64,000 bases of DNA, from positions 16,309 through 80,308 of the forward strand of contig JACFMQ010000015.1 of assembly GCA_019455325.1 (NCBI GenBank), read 5' to 3'. Origin of the DNA: Rhodocyclaceae bacterium (lineage in GTDB: Bacteria > Pseudomonadota > Gammaproteobacteria > Burkholderiales > Rhodocyclaceae). The position numbers and the translations under genes were made by a program. The number at the start of each line of letters is the position of its first letter. Within the stretch, counting starts at the first letter, position 1. Below the pieces are notes generated by a model that was not told the DNA's origin, ran no database searches, and worked only from the letters and a program-made list of their open reading frames with translations. Below are positions 47,401 to 55,479 of this stretch, piece by piece.

Positions 47401-50400
47401 ACCCGAGCCGTCGTAATCCGGCGTTACGCTGACCGTCAGCGGCTTGAGAAAGCCGCGCAGCAGCGGCGCGGTGTGGCCGTCGTAGATGCGCCAGACGGTG
47501 CTCTCGCCGCCGTTGGCGGAAATGTCGGCACCCCAGGCCGTAAAGTTGGTGATGTCGGTCATTTGCGCGGCATCCAGGCCGGTGACCCCGCCAACGCCCG
47601 CAGCGCCGATGCCGGCAGCCATCAGGCCGTTGTCCCAGACACTGTTGCTGATCGTGCCGCCGCTCCAGTTTTCCCCGACCAGGCCACCGGCCGCCGTACT
47701 TCCGGCGGTGGCGGCCGCAGTCACTGCCGCCCAGGACTGGCTCAGCGTGGCAACAGCATTATTACGCCCGAGCAGGCCCCCCGCCTCGGCTTTCTGCTGG
47801 GCCGTTGCCTGTACCGTGCCCGTTGCATAGCTCCGGGTGACGGTGCTGCCTGTCTCGTTCCAACCGACCAGGCCGCCGCCGAAGGCATGTGTGTCGGCGG
47901 CGGCAGAGGATGCCTGGACATCGGCCCCCAGGGCAAAACTCTCCTCGATCCGGCCACGGTTCTCGCCCGCCAGGGCGCCGGCCTGGTAGTAACCCCAGTC
48001 TGTCGTGCCGGTGAGCTTGACCACCGGGTTCACCAGCCCCACCCGGCGCACCACCCCGCTGCTGCCGATGGAGCCGAACAAGCCTGCCATGCCGTTGTTG
48101 ACCCCGGTATTCACGTCGATGCGCAGATCGCGGATGACGTGGTACTGGCCGTCGAATACGCCGCGAAAGCGCAGGGCGGGATCGTAATTGTTGTAATCGG
48201 GGTCTCTGCCCACCGGGGCGAAGCCCCTGCCGCCCCACACGTCCGCCAGGTCGGTGCTGGCGGTGGCGCTGGCGTCGATGTCCTGCGTCAGCAGATAGTG
48301 GCCGGCCAGGTTCGCGGCCATACCCTGCAACTGGTAGAGGTTGGTGACGGCGGTCAGGCCGTTGCTGTCGGCCTGGTTGAGCAAGGCGCGCAGCATCGGT
48401 CGGGAACTGCCTTCGACCATGAACCAGTCGCTGCCGAAATCGAAATTGGTGTAGGCGCTTTGCTTGAAGGCGTAGTCGGCGGCGCCGGATTGGCTGGGTT
48501 CGCTGGTGACGGCAGCGATGCCGGAGGAATTGCCAACGCCTACCGCGTTGTTCTGGCCGGTGGTCCAGGTATCCCAATGGCTGTTGGTGACGGCAGCGCC
48601 AGCCGCGACGCCGCCCACGAGGCCGCCGACTTGGCTGCTGCCGCTGACCGCGCCGGTGGCGTAGCTGCGGTCTACCGTGCCGGTTTGGTAGCGTCCGACC
48701 AGGCCGCCTACCCAACTGCCTCCCGTGACCGAGCCGGTGGCATAGCTATGGTCAATCGTGCCGTTGTTGTAACCCGCCAAGCCACCTCCATAGATACTGG
48801 TCGCCGTGACCTTGCCCGTGGCATGGCTGTGGGTAATGGTGCCGTTGTTCTGCCCCACCAGCCCACCAACGTAGCCAGCGCTGGTGACGTTGCCCGTGGC
48901 GTAGCTGTTGCGGATCGTGCCGTTGTCGTAGTTGCCGCCGACCAGTCCGCCAATCGTATTGCCCGAGCTTGTCGTCACCGTGGCGCTGGACGAACTGCCC
49001 TCGATCACGCCGGCAAGACCTCCCGACCCCAGCGAAGAGCCGTTGAGGGCGATCAACCCGCCCACAATGCCGTGGCTGGCGGTGACGCTGCCGCCGGCAT
49101 GGACGTTGACCACGCTGCCCAGATTAATCGCTGCCAGCAGGCCCACCACGCCGCGGCCGCTGACGCTGCCGTCGATGTTGAGGTTGCGCACCATGCTGCC
49201 TTGTTCCAGCGTGTGGAACAGGCCGACGTTGTCGTTGCCCGACGTATCGTTGATGTTGATGCCGCTGACGGTATGCCCCAAGCCTTCCAGCGTGCCGGTG
49301 AGGCTGCCGAGCATGGCGGCGATGGCGTCGCCGCTGTCCTGCACCAGCGCGTAATGGCCGTTGGGGGTGTTCAGGCCGGCGAGGCTGTCGATCAGCGTAT
49401 AGCCCTGCCCGTTGATGGCCAGGCTGCCGGTGACGGGCAGCTTGACGCTGGCGTTGACGTAAAAATTGCCGTCGGTGATGCCCGCGCCCTGGTTGTAATC
49501 CACCGTCAGCCCCGCGCCGCTGCCGGTGGCGGTGATGGCTGAATTCACGTTCACGCTGCGCTCGGCTTGCAGGGTGAGGGTGGCGTTGCTGCTCCAGTTC
49601 ACCGCATCGTTGACGTTGATGTCGCCGCTGCCGCCCGCCGTGCCCTGGCCGGCGGTCTGGATGACGAAATCGCCGTTGTTGTCGAGCGCGTTGCCGACCG
49701 CCGTGCCGCTCATGTTGCCGCCGCTTTGGGCGATGGTGAAATCGTTGGGGTCGATCAGCCAGGTGCCGCTTTGGCCGCGTTCCGATTTCGTGGTGACGAC
49801 GGCGCTGCCGGCAATGTGGACATTCGCGCCGCTGGTTTCGATGAAGCCGCCGTTGCCGCCATCCGGGGCGGAAGCGTCGAGCGTGCCGTCGACTTGCGTC
49901 GAACCGCCGTCGAAGCCGCCGAGCAGCACGATCCTGCCCGCGCGGTTCTCCAGCGTATGCGCCTCGATCAGGCCGGTGTTGTTCACCACGGTTTGCAGCA
50001 ACGCCTCGCCGGCGTCCGCCGTCAGCAGCACGCTGCCGCCGCCGGCGCGGATGGCGCCGTGGTTCTCGACCAGCGCATCGAGCGCGGCTTTATCGACTTT
50101 TACGGTCAACAGCCCGTCCCCGGCAAAATCCAGCGTCACCTGCCCGCCCGCCGCCAGCGCCACCGAACCGAGCTTCGCTTCGACCACGCCCGTGTTGCCC
50201 ACCTTGCCGCCGAGCAGGGCGATGGCCCCGCCTTCCGCCGCGCGCAGCGTGCCCGCGTTGCTGACCGTGCCGCCGCTCCCCTTGAACACGTAGTTGCCGT
50301 TCAGGAAATCGCCGTCGCCGAGATCCAGCGTCGAGGCCACCAGGCCGCCGACATCCACCTGCGCGCCCGGCCCGAACAGCACGCCGTTCGGGTTCACCAG

Positions 50401-50793
50401 GAACACCCGGCCATTCGCCGTGAGTCTGCCGAAAATCCGCGAGGCATCGCTGCCGAGCACCCGGTTCAGCGCCACGGCGGTTTTTCCCGGCTGGACGAAG
50501 TTGACCGCTGCATCCGCCCCGATGTCGAAGTTCTGCCAGTTGGCGATCAGCCTGCCGCTGCCTTGCGTGACGGTGAGCGTGCTGCCGTTCTGCGCGATGC
50601 TGCCGGCGCCGGCAACGATCTGGCCGCCGCCGGGCAAGGCGTTGCCGTCGAGCGCCTGCGCCGGCGCGGCGAGCATCGACGCGGCGAGCAGCAGGGCGCC
50701 GCCGCGGCGCCCACCCCGGCTACGGACGATTTCGGCGACGGCCGTCCAGGCTTGCAGGAGTTCGTTCCAGATCAGGCGGTAGATGCGGTTCAT
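44473..50793 (-). CDS. Two-partner secreted adhesin/exoprotein (FhaB-like, TpsA) with GLUG repeats
   Basis: This 2106-residue protein starts with an extended signal peptide (MNRIYRLIWNELLQAWTAVAE, ESPR type), followed by a TPS haemagglutination domain (about 50-300) with the NPNG motif at 134-137. The passenger contains two blocks of GLUG-type repeats (pattern GGLVGxNxGTIxNSYATGxV; about 610-760 and 1480-1900), MBG/YDG-like beta domains and a Pro-rich spacer near the end (PEPN and PEPS repeats). The gene feeds a TpsB transporter downstream. The ATG at 50793 begins the ESPR; the 41 codons upstream are not typical. Function is probably surface adhesion or aggregation. Confidence 0.9.
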   Translation of the reverse strand: MNRIYRLIWNELLQAWTAVAEIVRSRGGRRGGALLLAASMLAAPAQALDGNALPGGGQIVAGAGSIAQNGSTLTVTQGSGRLIANWQNFDIGADAAVNFVQPGKTAVALNRVLGSDASRIFGRLTANGRVFLVNPNGVLFGPGAQVDVGGLVASTLDLGDGDFLNGNYVFKGSGGTVSNAGTLRAAEGGAIALLGGKVGNTGVVEAKLGSVALAAGGQVTLDFAGDGLLTVKVDKAALDALVENHGAIRAGGGSVLLTADAGEALLQTVVNNTGLIEAHTLENRAGRIVLLGGFDGGSTQVDGTLDASAPDGGNGGFIETSGANVHIAGSAVVTTKSERGQSGTWLIDPNDFTIAQSGGNMSGTAVGNALDNNGDFVIQTAGQGTAGGSGDINVNDAVNWSSNATLTLQAERSVNVNSAITATGSGAGLTVDYNQGAGITDGNFYVNASVKLPVTGSLAINGQGYTLIDSLAGLNTPNGHYALVQDSGDAIAAMLGSLTGTLEGLGHTVSGININDTSGNDNVGLFHTLEQGSMVRNLNIDGSVSGRGVVGLLAAINLGSVVNVHAGGSVTASHGIVGGLIALNGSSLGSGGLAGVIEGSSSSATVTTSSGNTIGGLVGGNYDNGTIRNSYATGNVTSAGYVGGLVGQNNGTITHSHATGKVTATSIYGGGLAGYNNGTIDHSYATGSVTGGSWVGGLVGRYQTGTVDRSYATGAVSGSSQVGGLVGGVAAGAAVTNSHWDTWTTGQNNAVGVGNSSGIAAVTSEPSQSGAADYAFKQSAYTNFDFGSDWFMVEGSSRPMLRALLNQADSNGLTAVTNLYQLQGMAANLAGHYLLTQDIDASATASTDLADVWGGRGFAPVGRDPDYNNYDPALRFRGVFDGQYHVIRDLRIDVNTGVNNGMAGLFGSIGSSGVVRRVGLVNPVVKLTGTTDWGYYQAGALAGENRGRIEESFALGADVQASSAAADTHAFGGGLVGWNETGSTVTRSYATGTVQATAQQKAEAGGLLGRNNAVATLSQSWAAVTAAATAGSTAAGGLVGENWSGGTISNSVWDNGLMAAGIGAAGVGGVTGLDAAQMTDITNFTAWGADISANGGESTVWRIYDGHTAPLLRGFLKPLTVSVTPDYDGSGTALADIGSATLTGLPGGDPHVLGAASVINGDTLTLRSTQADSYTATSNATVSGLYSDQQGYDIAYASSRTIATPGSAAGDIQLPGSITWTSGTLVIDTAGSVTTDSTGVNTTAISGDAFRLVNGNWLQNSASLAGFSVSDFQLAGGTFLRAIGGDGSDEDNAYQLTDIYGLQGMASTSLLGRHFALANDIDASGTAQWNGGAGFVPVGGNAAAFAGSFDGRDYGIGSLSIVCSGSAWLGLFGKAAGAALANVTLTGATVTGGLASGNNSYVGTLLGEGDAATTVSNAGAVGGTVTATGNFMGGLIGSSAGSVTNSSASATVSGGNNAGGLIGENTGSVTGSSASGTVTGGATVGGLIGWARNGSTVGSSSASGLVTGTGDGVGGLVGVNTAGASTIAGSSASGNVAGASGVGGLLGIANGGTVSGSHATGNVTATGVNAGGLVGQLGNSTTAASIGNSYATGSVDGDSGIGGLVGVVGHGTVSGSHATGNVTATDVNAGGLVGQLGTSTTTASIGNSYATGLVQANAGQAGGLVGVIAAGSGVSGSHASGDVGGVDYVGGLVGVAQAGGVITGSHASGDVTGQNHIGGLVGEAHMDIADSHATGSVTGTGDLVGGLVGATDHAITGSYATGTAQGVDQVGGLAGWTSAAIAGSYATGNATGSGNAVGGLVGEQTGGSIDNSYATGAVSGTSNLGGLVGWQTGGTSNGFYATTDANGNAINGGAAFNALGTGRTLAELRQLATFTDAGWTNIDDAGGTGKVWRIYEGSTTPLLRSFLTPLTVTANSASKTWDGVPWSGGDGVTYSEAPDARLLGTPTYGGNSQGAVNAGSYAIAPGGLYSTQRGYDIAYADGVLQINGGPPPDPPPPPNPPPPPDPEPNPEPNPEPNPEPNPEPNPEPSPEPSPEPSPEPSPEPTPAPVPEMPSDLSSPYDSALASTRPLNARQGNAEEDGVTMQLTDRRLPYAIVDSGIRLPEGL
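44661..44780. repeat. Ten 12-base tandem repeats encoding PEPS/PEPN units
   Basis: Ten consecutive 12-base units run TCGGTTCCGGGC (first five, with one variant) and TCGGCTCCGGGT (last five). They encode a Pro-Glu-Pro-Ser/Asn spacer in the adhesin, in frame, so copy-number change would lengthen or shorten the spacer without frameshift. Confidence 0.95.
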
Positions 50794-50924
50794 GATGCGC
50801 TCTTCGGAAACACACGGAAAAAGACGCATGCATGTTAAAGAAGAGCCGGCGCAGCGCGGTGCGTCGTCTTGGGCGCATACGTCCCGAATGCAGGAAATGC
50901 GTCCCGCGTGTACCATTCGGTGTC

Positions 50925-51941
50925 ATGTATTCCCCTTCGCCACCGCCCTGTGTGCTGGAGCAATGGTCTTCCAGCCAGGTCGATCCCGCCATCCGCCTGG
51001 ACTACTGGCGCGACGTGGCGCACAACTGGGTCGACGTGCAACCCCTGTCGCCGGGCGCCGAGCTCGATGCCTCGTGGTCGCTGCTGCGCGGCGAGAATTG
51101 CTTTTTCGGCAGCAAGCGTTCGTCCGCCTACGCGATGCGCACCAGCCCGCGGCACGTGCCGCCGGGGGAGGACATGGTGGTGATTTCGCTGCTCGAAGCG
51201 GGCGAGATGCGGCTGAACGCGGCGCCGGGCGAAAACCAGCGCGTCACGCCGGGCATGCTGGGCATGTATGCGCCCCGGCAGGAAGGCCATTACCTCTGGA
51301 GCCAGGGCGCGCGCCAGACCTATGTGGCGCTGCCGCGCAGCATGGTGCTGAACGCCCTGGGGCGCGAGCCGGGCAATCTGCTGCTGGCGCCCCAGCGCTG
51401 CGCGCTGGCCCCGCTGCTCTCCAGCCATCTGAGCCACCTGGGACAACAGCTTCGGCAGCCCGGACAACTCGACGCGCTGGAGTACGCGAGCCTGTTCGAA
51501 GGCGCCCGGGCGCTGGCACTGCTGATGCTGCGCAACCTGGGACGCCAGGGGGAGAACGCCGACCTGCCGGACCTGGAAGAAAGCCTGAACGCGGGCCGCC
51601 GCGCGGCGGCGCTGCGCTTCATGGAACGCGAGGCCCATCGCCACGACCTGGATGCCGCCGCCATCGCACACGGCGCGGGCTGTTCGCGCACCCGGCTGTA
51701 CGCGGCCTTCGCCGCGCAAGGGGAGACGGTGATGGGGGCGCTGCGCGAAATCCGCCTGCTGCGCGCCAGAAGGGTGATCGAGTCGAGCCCCCGCCTGAAC
51801 GTCGGCGCCCTCTCGTGGCGCTGCGGCTTTGCCGATCAGTCGGGCTTCAGCAAGCTCTTCCGGGCGCGCTTCGGTCTGCTGCCCTCGGAATGGCACCGGC
51901 GCGCATGGGCGCAGCCGGCGATGGGGATGCCCGCCGCCTGA
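50925..51941 (+). CDS. AraC-family regulator with AraC-binding-like N-terminal domain
   Basis: This 338-residue protein has a ligand-binding-like N-terminal half (RLDYWRDVAHNWVDVQPLSPG, VISLLEAGEMRLNAAPG, YAPRQEGHYLWSQGARQTYVALPRSMV) and a C-terminal AraC helix-turn-helix pair (IAHGAGCSRTRLYAAFAAQGETV and LSWRCGFADQSGFSKLFRARFGLLPSEW). It is divergent from the TpsA adhesin gene and is the obvious candidate for its regulator. The gene ends 12 bases before the convergent alaC. Several in-frame starts exist; ATG 50925 gives MYSPSPPPCVLEQW. Confidence 0.88.
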   Translation: MYSPSPPPCVLEQWSSSQVDPAIRLDYWRDVAHNWVDVQPLSPGAELDASWSLLRGENCFFGSKRSSAYAMRTSPRHVPPGEDMVVISLLEAGEMRLNAAPGENQRVTPGMLGMYAPRQEGHYLWSQGARQTYVALPRSMVLNALGREPGNLLLAPQRCALAPLLSSHLSHLGQQLRQPGQLDALEYASLFEGARALALLMLRNLGRQGENADLPDLEESLNAGRRAAALRFMEREAHRHDLDAAAIAHGAGCSRTRLYAAFAAQGETVMGALREIRLLRARRVIESSPRLNVGALSWRCGFADQSGFSKLFRARFGLLPSEWHRRAWAQPAMGMPAA

Positions 51942-51953
51942 GCGCCCGGCCGC

Positions 51954-53138
51954 TTACAGCAGGCCGTCCTTGCGGAACATGTCCTTGATGCCGCGGACCG
52001 CCTGGCGGATGCGCTCTTCGTTCTCGATCAGCGCGAAGCGCACGTGATCGTCGCCGTACTCGCCGAAGCCGACGCCCGGCGACACGGCGACGCGCGCCTC
52101 GACGAGCAGCTTCTTGGCGAATTCAAGCGAGCCCAGCGCCGCATACGGCGCGGGAATCTTCGCCCAGATGTACATCGACGCCTTCGGCACCTCGACCGGC
52201 CAGCCGGCCTCGTGCAGGCCCCTGGCGAGCACGTCGCGGCGGCTCTGGTACATGGCGCGGGTCTCCTCGACGCAGTCCTGCGGGCCGTCGAGGGCGATGA
52301 TCGACGCCACCTGGATCGGCGTGAAGGTGCCGTAGTCGTGGTAGCTCTTGATGCGCGCCAGCGCGCCGACCAGTTCCTGGTTGCCGACCATGAAGCCGAT
52401 CCGCCAGCCGGCCATGTTGTAGCTCTTCGACAGGGTGAAGAACTCCACCGCCACGTCGCGCGCGCCGGGCACCTGCATGATCGACGGCGCCTGCCAGCCG
52501 TCGAAGACGATGTCGGCGTAGGCGAGATCGTGCACGACCAGGATGTCGTGCTGCTTGGCGAGCGCGACGACGCGCTCGAAGAATTCCAGCTCGACGCAGC
52601 GCGCGGTCGGGTTCGACGGAAAGCCGAGGATCATCATCTTCGGCTTCGGCGTGCATTCGCGGATCGCCCGCTGCAGCTCCTCGAAGAAATCGACGTCCGG
52701 CGTCATGCGCACCGAGCGGATGTCGGCGCCGGCGATGATCGCGCCGTAGATGTGGATCGGGTAGCTCGGGTTCGGCACCAGCACCGTGTCGCCGCGGTCG
52801 AGCGTCGCCAGCATCAGGTGGGCGAGGCCCTCCTTCGAGCCGATGGTGACGATGGCCTCGGTTTCCGGGTCGAAGGCCACGTCGTAGCGGCGCCGGTACC
52901 AGTCGCAGATCGCCTTCCTGAGCCGCGGGATGCCCTTCGAGATCGAGTAGCCGTGCGTGTTCTCGCGCTGCGCCGCCTCGACCAGCTTGTCGGTGATGTG
53001 CTTCGGCGTGGGCTGGTCCGGATTGCCCATGCTCATGTCGATGATGTCCTCGCCGCGGCGGCGGGCGGCCATCTTCAGCTCGCCCGTGATGTTGAACACG
53101 TAGGGCGGCAGGCGCTGGATGCGGGGAAAGTCCTTCAT
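51954..53138 (-). CDS. alaC: Alanine aminotransferase AlaC
   Basis: This 394-residue PLP enzyme matches remembered E. coli AlaC (YfdZ): [94 protein letters not shown] and [21 protein letters not shown] with the PLP lysine. In many betaproteobacteria alaC leads the hom-thrC operon; here it stands alone next to the adhesin block. The ATG at 53138 fits the family. Confidence 0.94.
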   Translation of the reverse strand: MKDFPRIQRLPPYVFNITGELKMAARRRGEDIIDMSMGNPDQPTPKHITDKLVEAAQRENTHGYSISKGIPRLRKAICDWYRRRYDVAFDPETEAIVTIGSKEGLAHLMLATLDRGDTVLVPNPSYPIHIYGAIIAGADIRSVRMTPDVDFFEELQRAIRECTPKPKMMILGFPSNPTARCVELEFFERVVALAKQHDILVVHDLAYADIVFDGWQAPSIMQVPGARDVAVEFFTLSKSYNMAGWRIGFMVGNQELVGALARIKSYHDYGTFTPIQVASIIALDGPQDCVEETRAMYQSRRDVLARGLHEAGWPVEVPKASMYIWAKIPAPYAALGSLEFAKKLLVEARVAVSPGVGFGEYGDDHVRFALIENEERIRQAVRGIKDMFRKDGLL

Positions 53139-53193
53139 GGGGCGGCGGGCGGCTCGAAACGGCGCCGGCGGGCGCCTTGCGGGAAAGGCTATA

Positions 53194-53231
53194 ATCCTAC
53201 TTCAACGTTTTATGCACCGCAATTTGCCGTG
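53194..53231. repeat. 38-base segment similar to 34787-34824
   Basis: See the copy upstream of alaA. This copy contains the end of a TATAAT -10 element (53190-53195) and runs to the GTG start of the Mth938-like gene; the other copy lacks the -10. Confidence 0.6.
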
Positions 53232-53597
53232 AAACTCCATCGCTCCGACGCTGACGGCCTGAATACCTTCACCGGCTACGGGGAAGGCTACGTCGCCGTG
53301 AACGGCATCCAGTACCGCGGCAACATCGCGGTGCTGCCCGGGCAGTTGCTGCCCGAATGGACCGCCGCCCGCTTCGAGACGCTCGCCGAGGCCGATTTCG
53401 TCAGGCTCGCCGAGCTGCAGCCGGAAATCCTGCTGCTCGGCACCGGCGCCGTCCTGCGCTTCCCGCCGCCGGCGCTGCTGCAGCCGCTGATGGCCGCCCG
53501 CATCGGGCTGGAGGTGATGGACACGCAGGCCGCCTGCCGCACCTACAACATCCTCGTCGCCGAAGGCCGCCGGGTCGCCGCCGCCATCCTCGCCTGA
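53229..53597 (+). CDS. Mth938-like domain protein
   Basis: This 122-residue protein has the Mth938/NDUFAF3 fold: NTFTGYGEGYVAVNGIQYRGNIAVLPGQ, PEILLLGTGAVLRFPPPAL, and EVMDTQAACRTYNILVAEGRRVAAAIL. In proteobacteria this domain is typically adjacent to alaC; no defined function is established. The GTG at 53229 matches the family start. TATAAT (53190-53195) is a good -10 with a short leader; a tiny in-frame-stop peptide MHRNLP overlaps the leader. Confidence 0.87.
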   Translation: MKLHRSDADGLNTFTGYGEGYVAVNGIQYRGNIAVLPGQLLPEWTAARFETLAEADFVRLAELQPEILLLGTGAVLRFPPPALLQPLMAARIGLEVMDTQAACRTYNILVAEGRRVAAAILA

Positions 53598-53694
53598 GCG
53601 CCGGCGCGCAGCGCAGCGGCAAGCTGCGGAGCAACCCGGCGCGGCAGGCATCGATCGAAAGATTTTGCGAGTTGCCTCGAGGGTCAGAAATCGG

Positions 53695-53725
53695 TTGACC
53701 TCGAGTGCGCTCCAACTTCTAGGAT
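53695..53725 (+). promoter_or_regulatory. MerR-type promoter (19-base spacer)
   Basis: TTGACC (-35) and TAGGAT (-10) are separated by exactly 19 bases, the over-long spacer typical of MerR-regulated promoters. The spacer contains GAG-TGCG-CTC, a dyad between the two elements. The -10 ends 6 bases before the MerR ATG, so the transcript may be leaderless. CCTCGAGG at 53675-53682 may be an extra site. Confidence 0.7.
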
Positions 53726-53731
53726 CACCTC

Positions 53732-54193
53732 ATGGAATCCCATCTGAGCATTGACGAAGCCGCAAGACGCACGGGCCTGACGGTTCACACCCTGCGCTAT
53801 TACGAACGCATCGGCCTGATCGCCCCGGTCGGTCGTGCCGCAGGCGGTCAGCGGCGCTATGCGGCTTCGGACATGGCCTGGATCGAATTCCTGCTGCGGT
53901 TGCGGACGACGCGCATGCCCATAGGCAAGATGCAAGCGTTTGCAAAATTACGCGGCGCTGGGGACTCGACGGTGCCGGACCGTCGCCGGATGCTGGAAGG
54001 GCACTTGACGGACGTCCTTGCCGAAATCGAGGCGATGCGCCAATCCGCGGCAGCCTTGCAGGCAAAGATCGAGTATTACCGCTCGTTCGAGCAGTCCCTG
54101 GCGTCGGGTTCACTCTCTGCTGAAGGACATGCCGATGGACACCAGGAATCGTTACGAGCGCGGGCTCGCAAAGCTGCGGGAAATAGACGGTGA
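53732..54193 (+). CDS. MerR-family transcriptional regulator
   Basis: This 153-residue protein has the MerR winged helix (LSIDEAARRTGLTVHTLRYYERIGLIAPVGRAAGGQRRYAASDMAWIEFLLRLRTTRMPI) and a coiled-coil dimerisation helix (EIEAMRQSAAALQAKIEYYRSFEQ). The effector region lacks the Cys motifs of metal sensors. Its end overlaps the following decarboxylase gene by 65 bases. It probably autoregulates the three-gene operon. Confidence 0.9.
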   Translation: MESHLSIDEAARRTGLTVHTLRYYERIGLIAPVGRAAGGQRRYAASDMAWIEFLLRLRTTRMPIGKMQAFAKLRGAGDSTVPDRRRMLEGHLTDVLAEIEAMRQSAAALQAKIEYYRSFEQSLASGSLSAEGHADGHQESLRARARKAAGNRR

Positions 54194-54518
54194 GGCCGGG
54201 GAACGCGTGCTGGAAAGCCTGGGCGATATCGCCCCGGACTTCGCGCGCTACCTGATCGAATTCCCTTTCGGGGACATCTACGCCAGGCCGGGCCTGGATC
54301 TGAAAAGCCGGGAAATCGCGGTCGTCGCCGCGCTGACGGCACTGGGCAATGCGGCGCCCCAGCTCAGAGTACACATCCAGGGTGCGCTCAACGTGGGTGC
54401 GACTCGCACGGAGGTCATCGAGACCATCATGCAAATGGCGGTCTACGCAGGATTCCCGGCGGCCCTGAATGGACTGACGGTAGCCAAGGAAGCGTTTGCG
54501 CAAGGAGGCGGCCGATGA
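54129..54518 (+). CDS. Carboxymuconolactone decarboxylase family protein
   Basis: This 129-residue protein fits the CMD/AhpD-like fold: NRYERGLAKLREIDGEAGERVLESLGDIAPDFARYLIEFPFGDIYARPGLDLKSREIAVVAALTAL, then QLRVHIQGALNVGATRTEVIETIMQMAVYAGFPAALNGL. There is no CxxC pair in the reduced-peroxidase position, so it is not an AhpD. In the operon it follows a MerR regulator and precedes a secreted beta-propeller. It overlaps both neighbours. Confidence 0.9.
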   Translation: MPMDTRNRYERGLAKLREIDGEAGERVLESLGDIAPDFARYLIEFPFGDIYARPGLDLKSREIAVVAALTALGNAAPQLRVHIQGALNVGATRTEVIETIMQMAVYAGFPAALNGLTVAKEAFAQGGGR

Positions 54519-55348
54519 AGCGGATGACGATCTGCATGAGCCTCGCACTGGGTGTCGCAGGCATCGTTCCGCACGCGGTTTTCGCGCAGACGGAGGCAAT
54601 GCAAGCGAACCAGGCCGCATGGCAACTGAAGCCTGCCCCCATCCATGATGGACTGGGTTCGCCCGTCGGCATAGCCTATGACGCCAGCGGCAACCTGTAT
54701 GTCGCCAACTGGTCGGCCGGCACGGTGCTGCGGCTTGCGCCGGATGGCAGGCGCAGCATCCTTGCCGAGGGGTTGCGTGGTCCATCGGGTCTGGCCATCT
54801 CGCCGGCAGGCGACATTTATGTCGCCTCTTACAGCGAGGACTTGGTCTGGCGCTTCACGCCCGGCGGCGAACGGACCGTTTTCGTTCGCGGACTGGCGAC
54901 TCCCGCAGGCTTGTCATTCGACGCGCGCGGTCGCTTGCTGATCGCCAACAGAAGAACCAACCAGATTCTCGCCGCGCATCCGGATGGAAGAATCGAAGTG
55001 GCCGCCGAGGGATTGCAAACGCCGGTCGGCGCCGTCGAGCTTGCCGATGGAGCGCTTCTGGTGAGCAACATCGCCGGCGGCATTTCCCTGGTTTCGGGCA
55101 GCCTTCGGGCTCGTACCGTCAATTCCGAACTGGCAAGCCCGGGCCCGGGCATCGTACGTGCCGGAACCGATTCGGCGTATGTCGTGGACTATGGCGGCAC
55201 GACGGTCAGCCGGATCGATCGCGATGGCCGGCGCACGGTGATTGCCGACGGCCTGAGCAGCCCTGTCGGCCTGGCGCTTGCACCCGATGGCAGTCTGACC
55301 GTGGCAACGTGGGGAGCAAACGCAGCCTTCCGGATTGCGCGGCCATGA
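54515..55348 (+). CDS. Secreted SMP-30/NHL-type beta-propeller protein
   Basis: This 277-residue protein has a signal peptide (MTICMSLALGVAGIVPHAVFAQ) and NHL-like repeats, e.g. GLGSPVGIAYDASGNLYVANWSAGTVLRL, GLRGPSGLAISPAGDIYVASYS and GLSSPVGLALAPDGSLTVATWG. It would form a periplasmic or extracellular six-bladed propeller; the function is probably gluconolactonase-like or sensing, not assignable here. Its ATG overlaps the upstream stop (ATGA). Confidence 0.85.
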   Translation: MKRMTICMSLALGVAGIVPHAVFAQTEAMQANQAAWQLKPAPIHDGLGSPVGIAYDASGNLYVANWSAGTVLRLAPDGRRSILAEGLRGPSGLAISPAGDIYVASYSEDLVWRFTPGGERTVFVRGLATPAGLSFDARGRLLIANRRTNQILAAHPDGRIEVAAEGLQTPVGAVELADGALLVSNIAGGISLVSGSLRARTVNSELASPGPGIVRAGTDSAYVVDYGGTTVSRIDRDGRRTVIADGLSSPVGLALAPDGSLTVATWGANAAFRIARP

Positions 55349-55426
55349 ACATCGGCGAAGCCAGCCGGCAGGCCATGCGGCATGGGGCGGATTGTAGCGT
55401 TCAGGCGTCTGCCTCGCTTTCTCGAT

Positions 55427-55451
55427 GAAAAGCCCCGCCGCAGCGGGGCTT
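55427..55451 (-). terminator. Intrinsic terminator after the PqqU-like receptor
   Basis: AAGCCCCGC-CGCA-GCGGGGCTT; on the minus strand it is followed by TTTT. It is 29 bases past the receptor stop. Confidence 0.8.
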
Positions 55452-55479
55452 GCCGGCCGCGGCGCGGGCCGCCCGGAAT

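Noticed and set aside
45300-49000. Dense repeats that could be mistaken for a CRISPR array
   Set aside because: They are coding GLUG repeats with degenerate spacing and no constant repeat-spacer pattern.
45382-49542. Long plus-strand open frame opposite the TpsA adhesin
   Set aside because: Its repetitive composition mirrors the GLUG repeats on the other strand; no ribosome-binding site or family motif.
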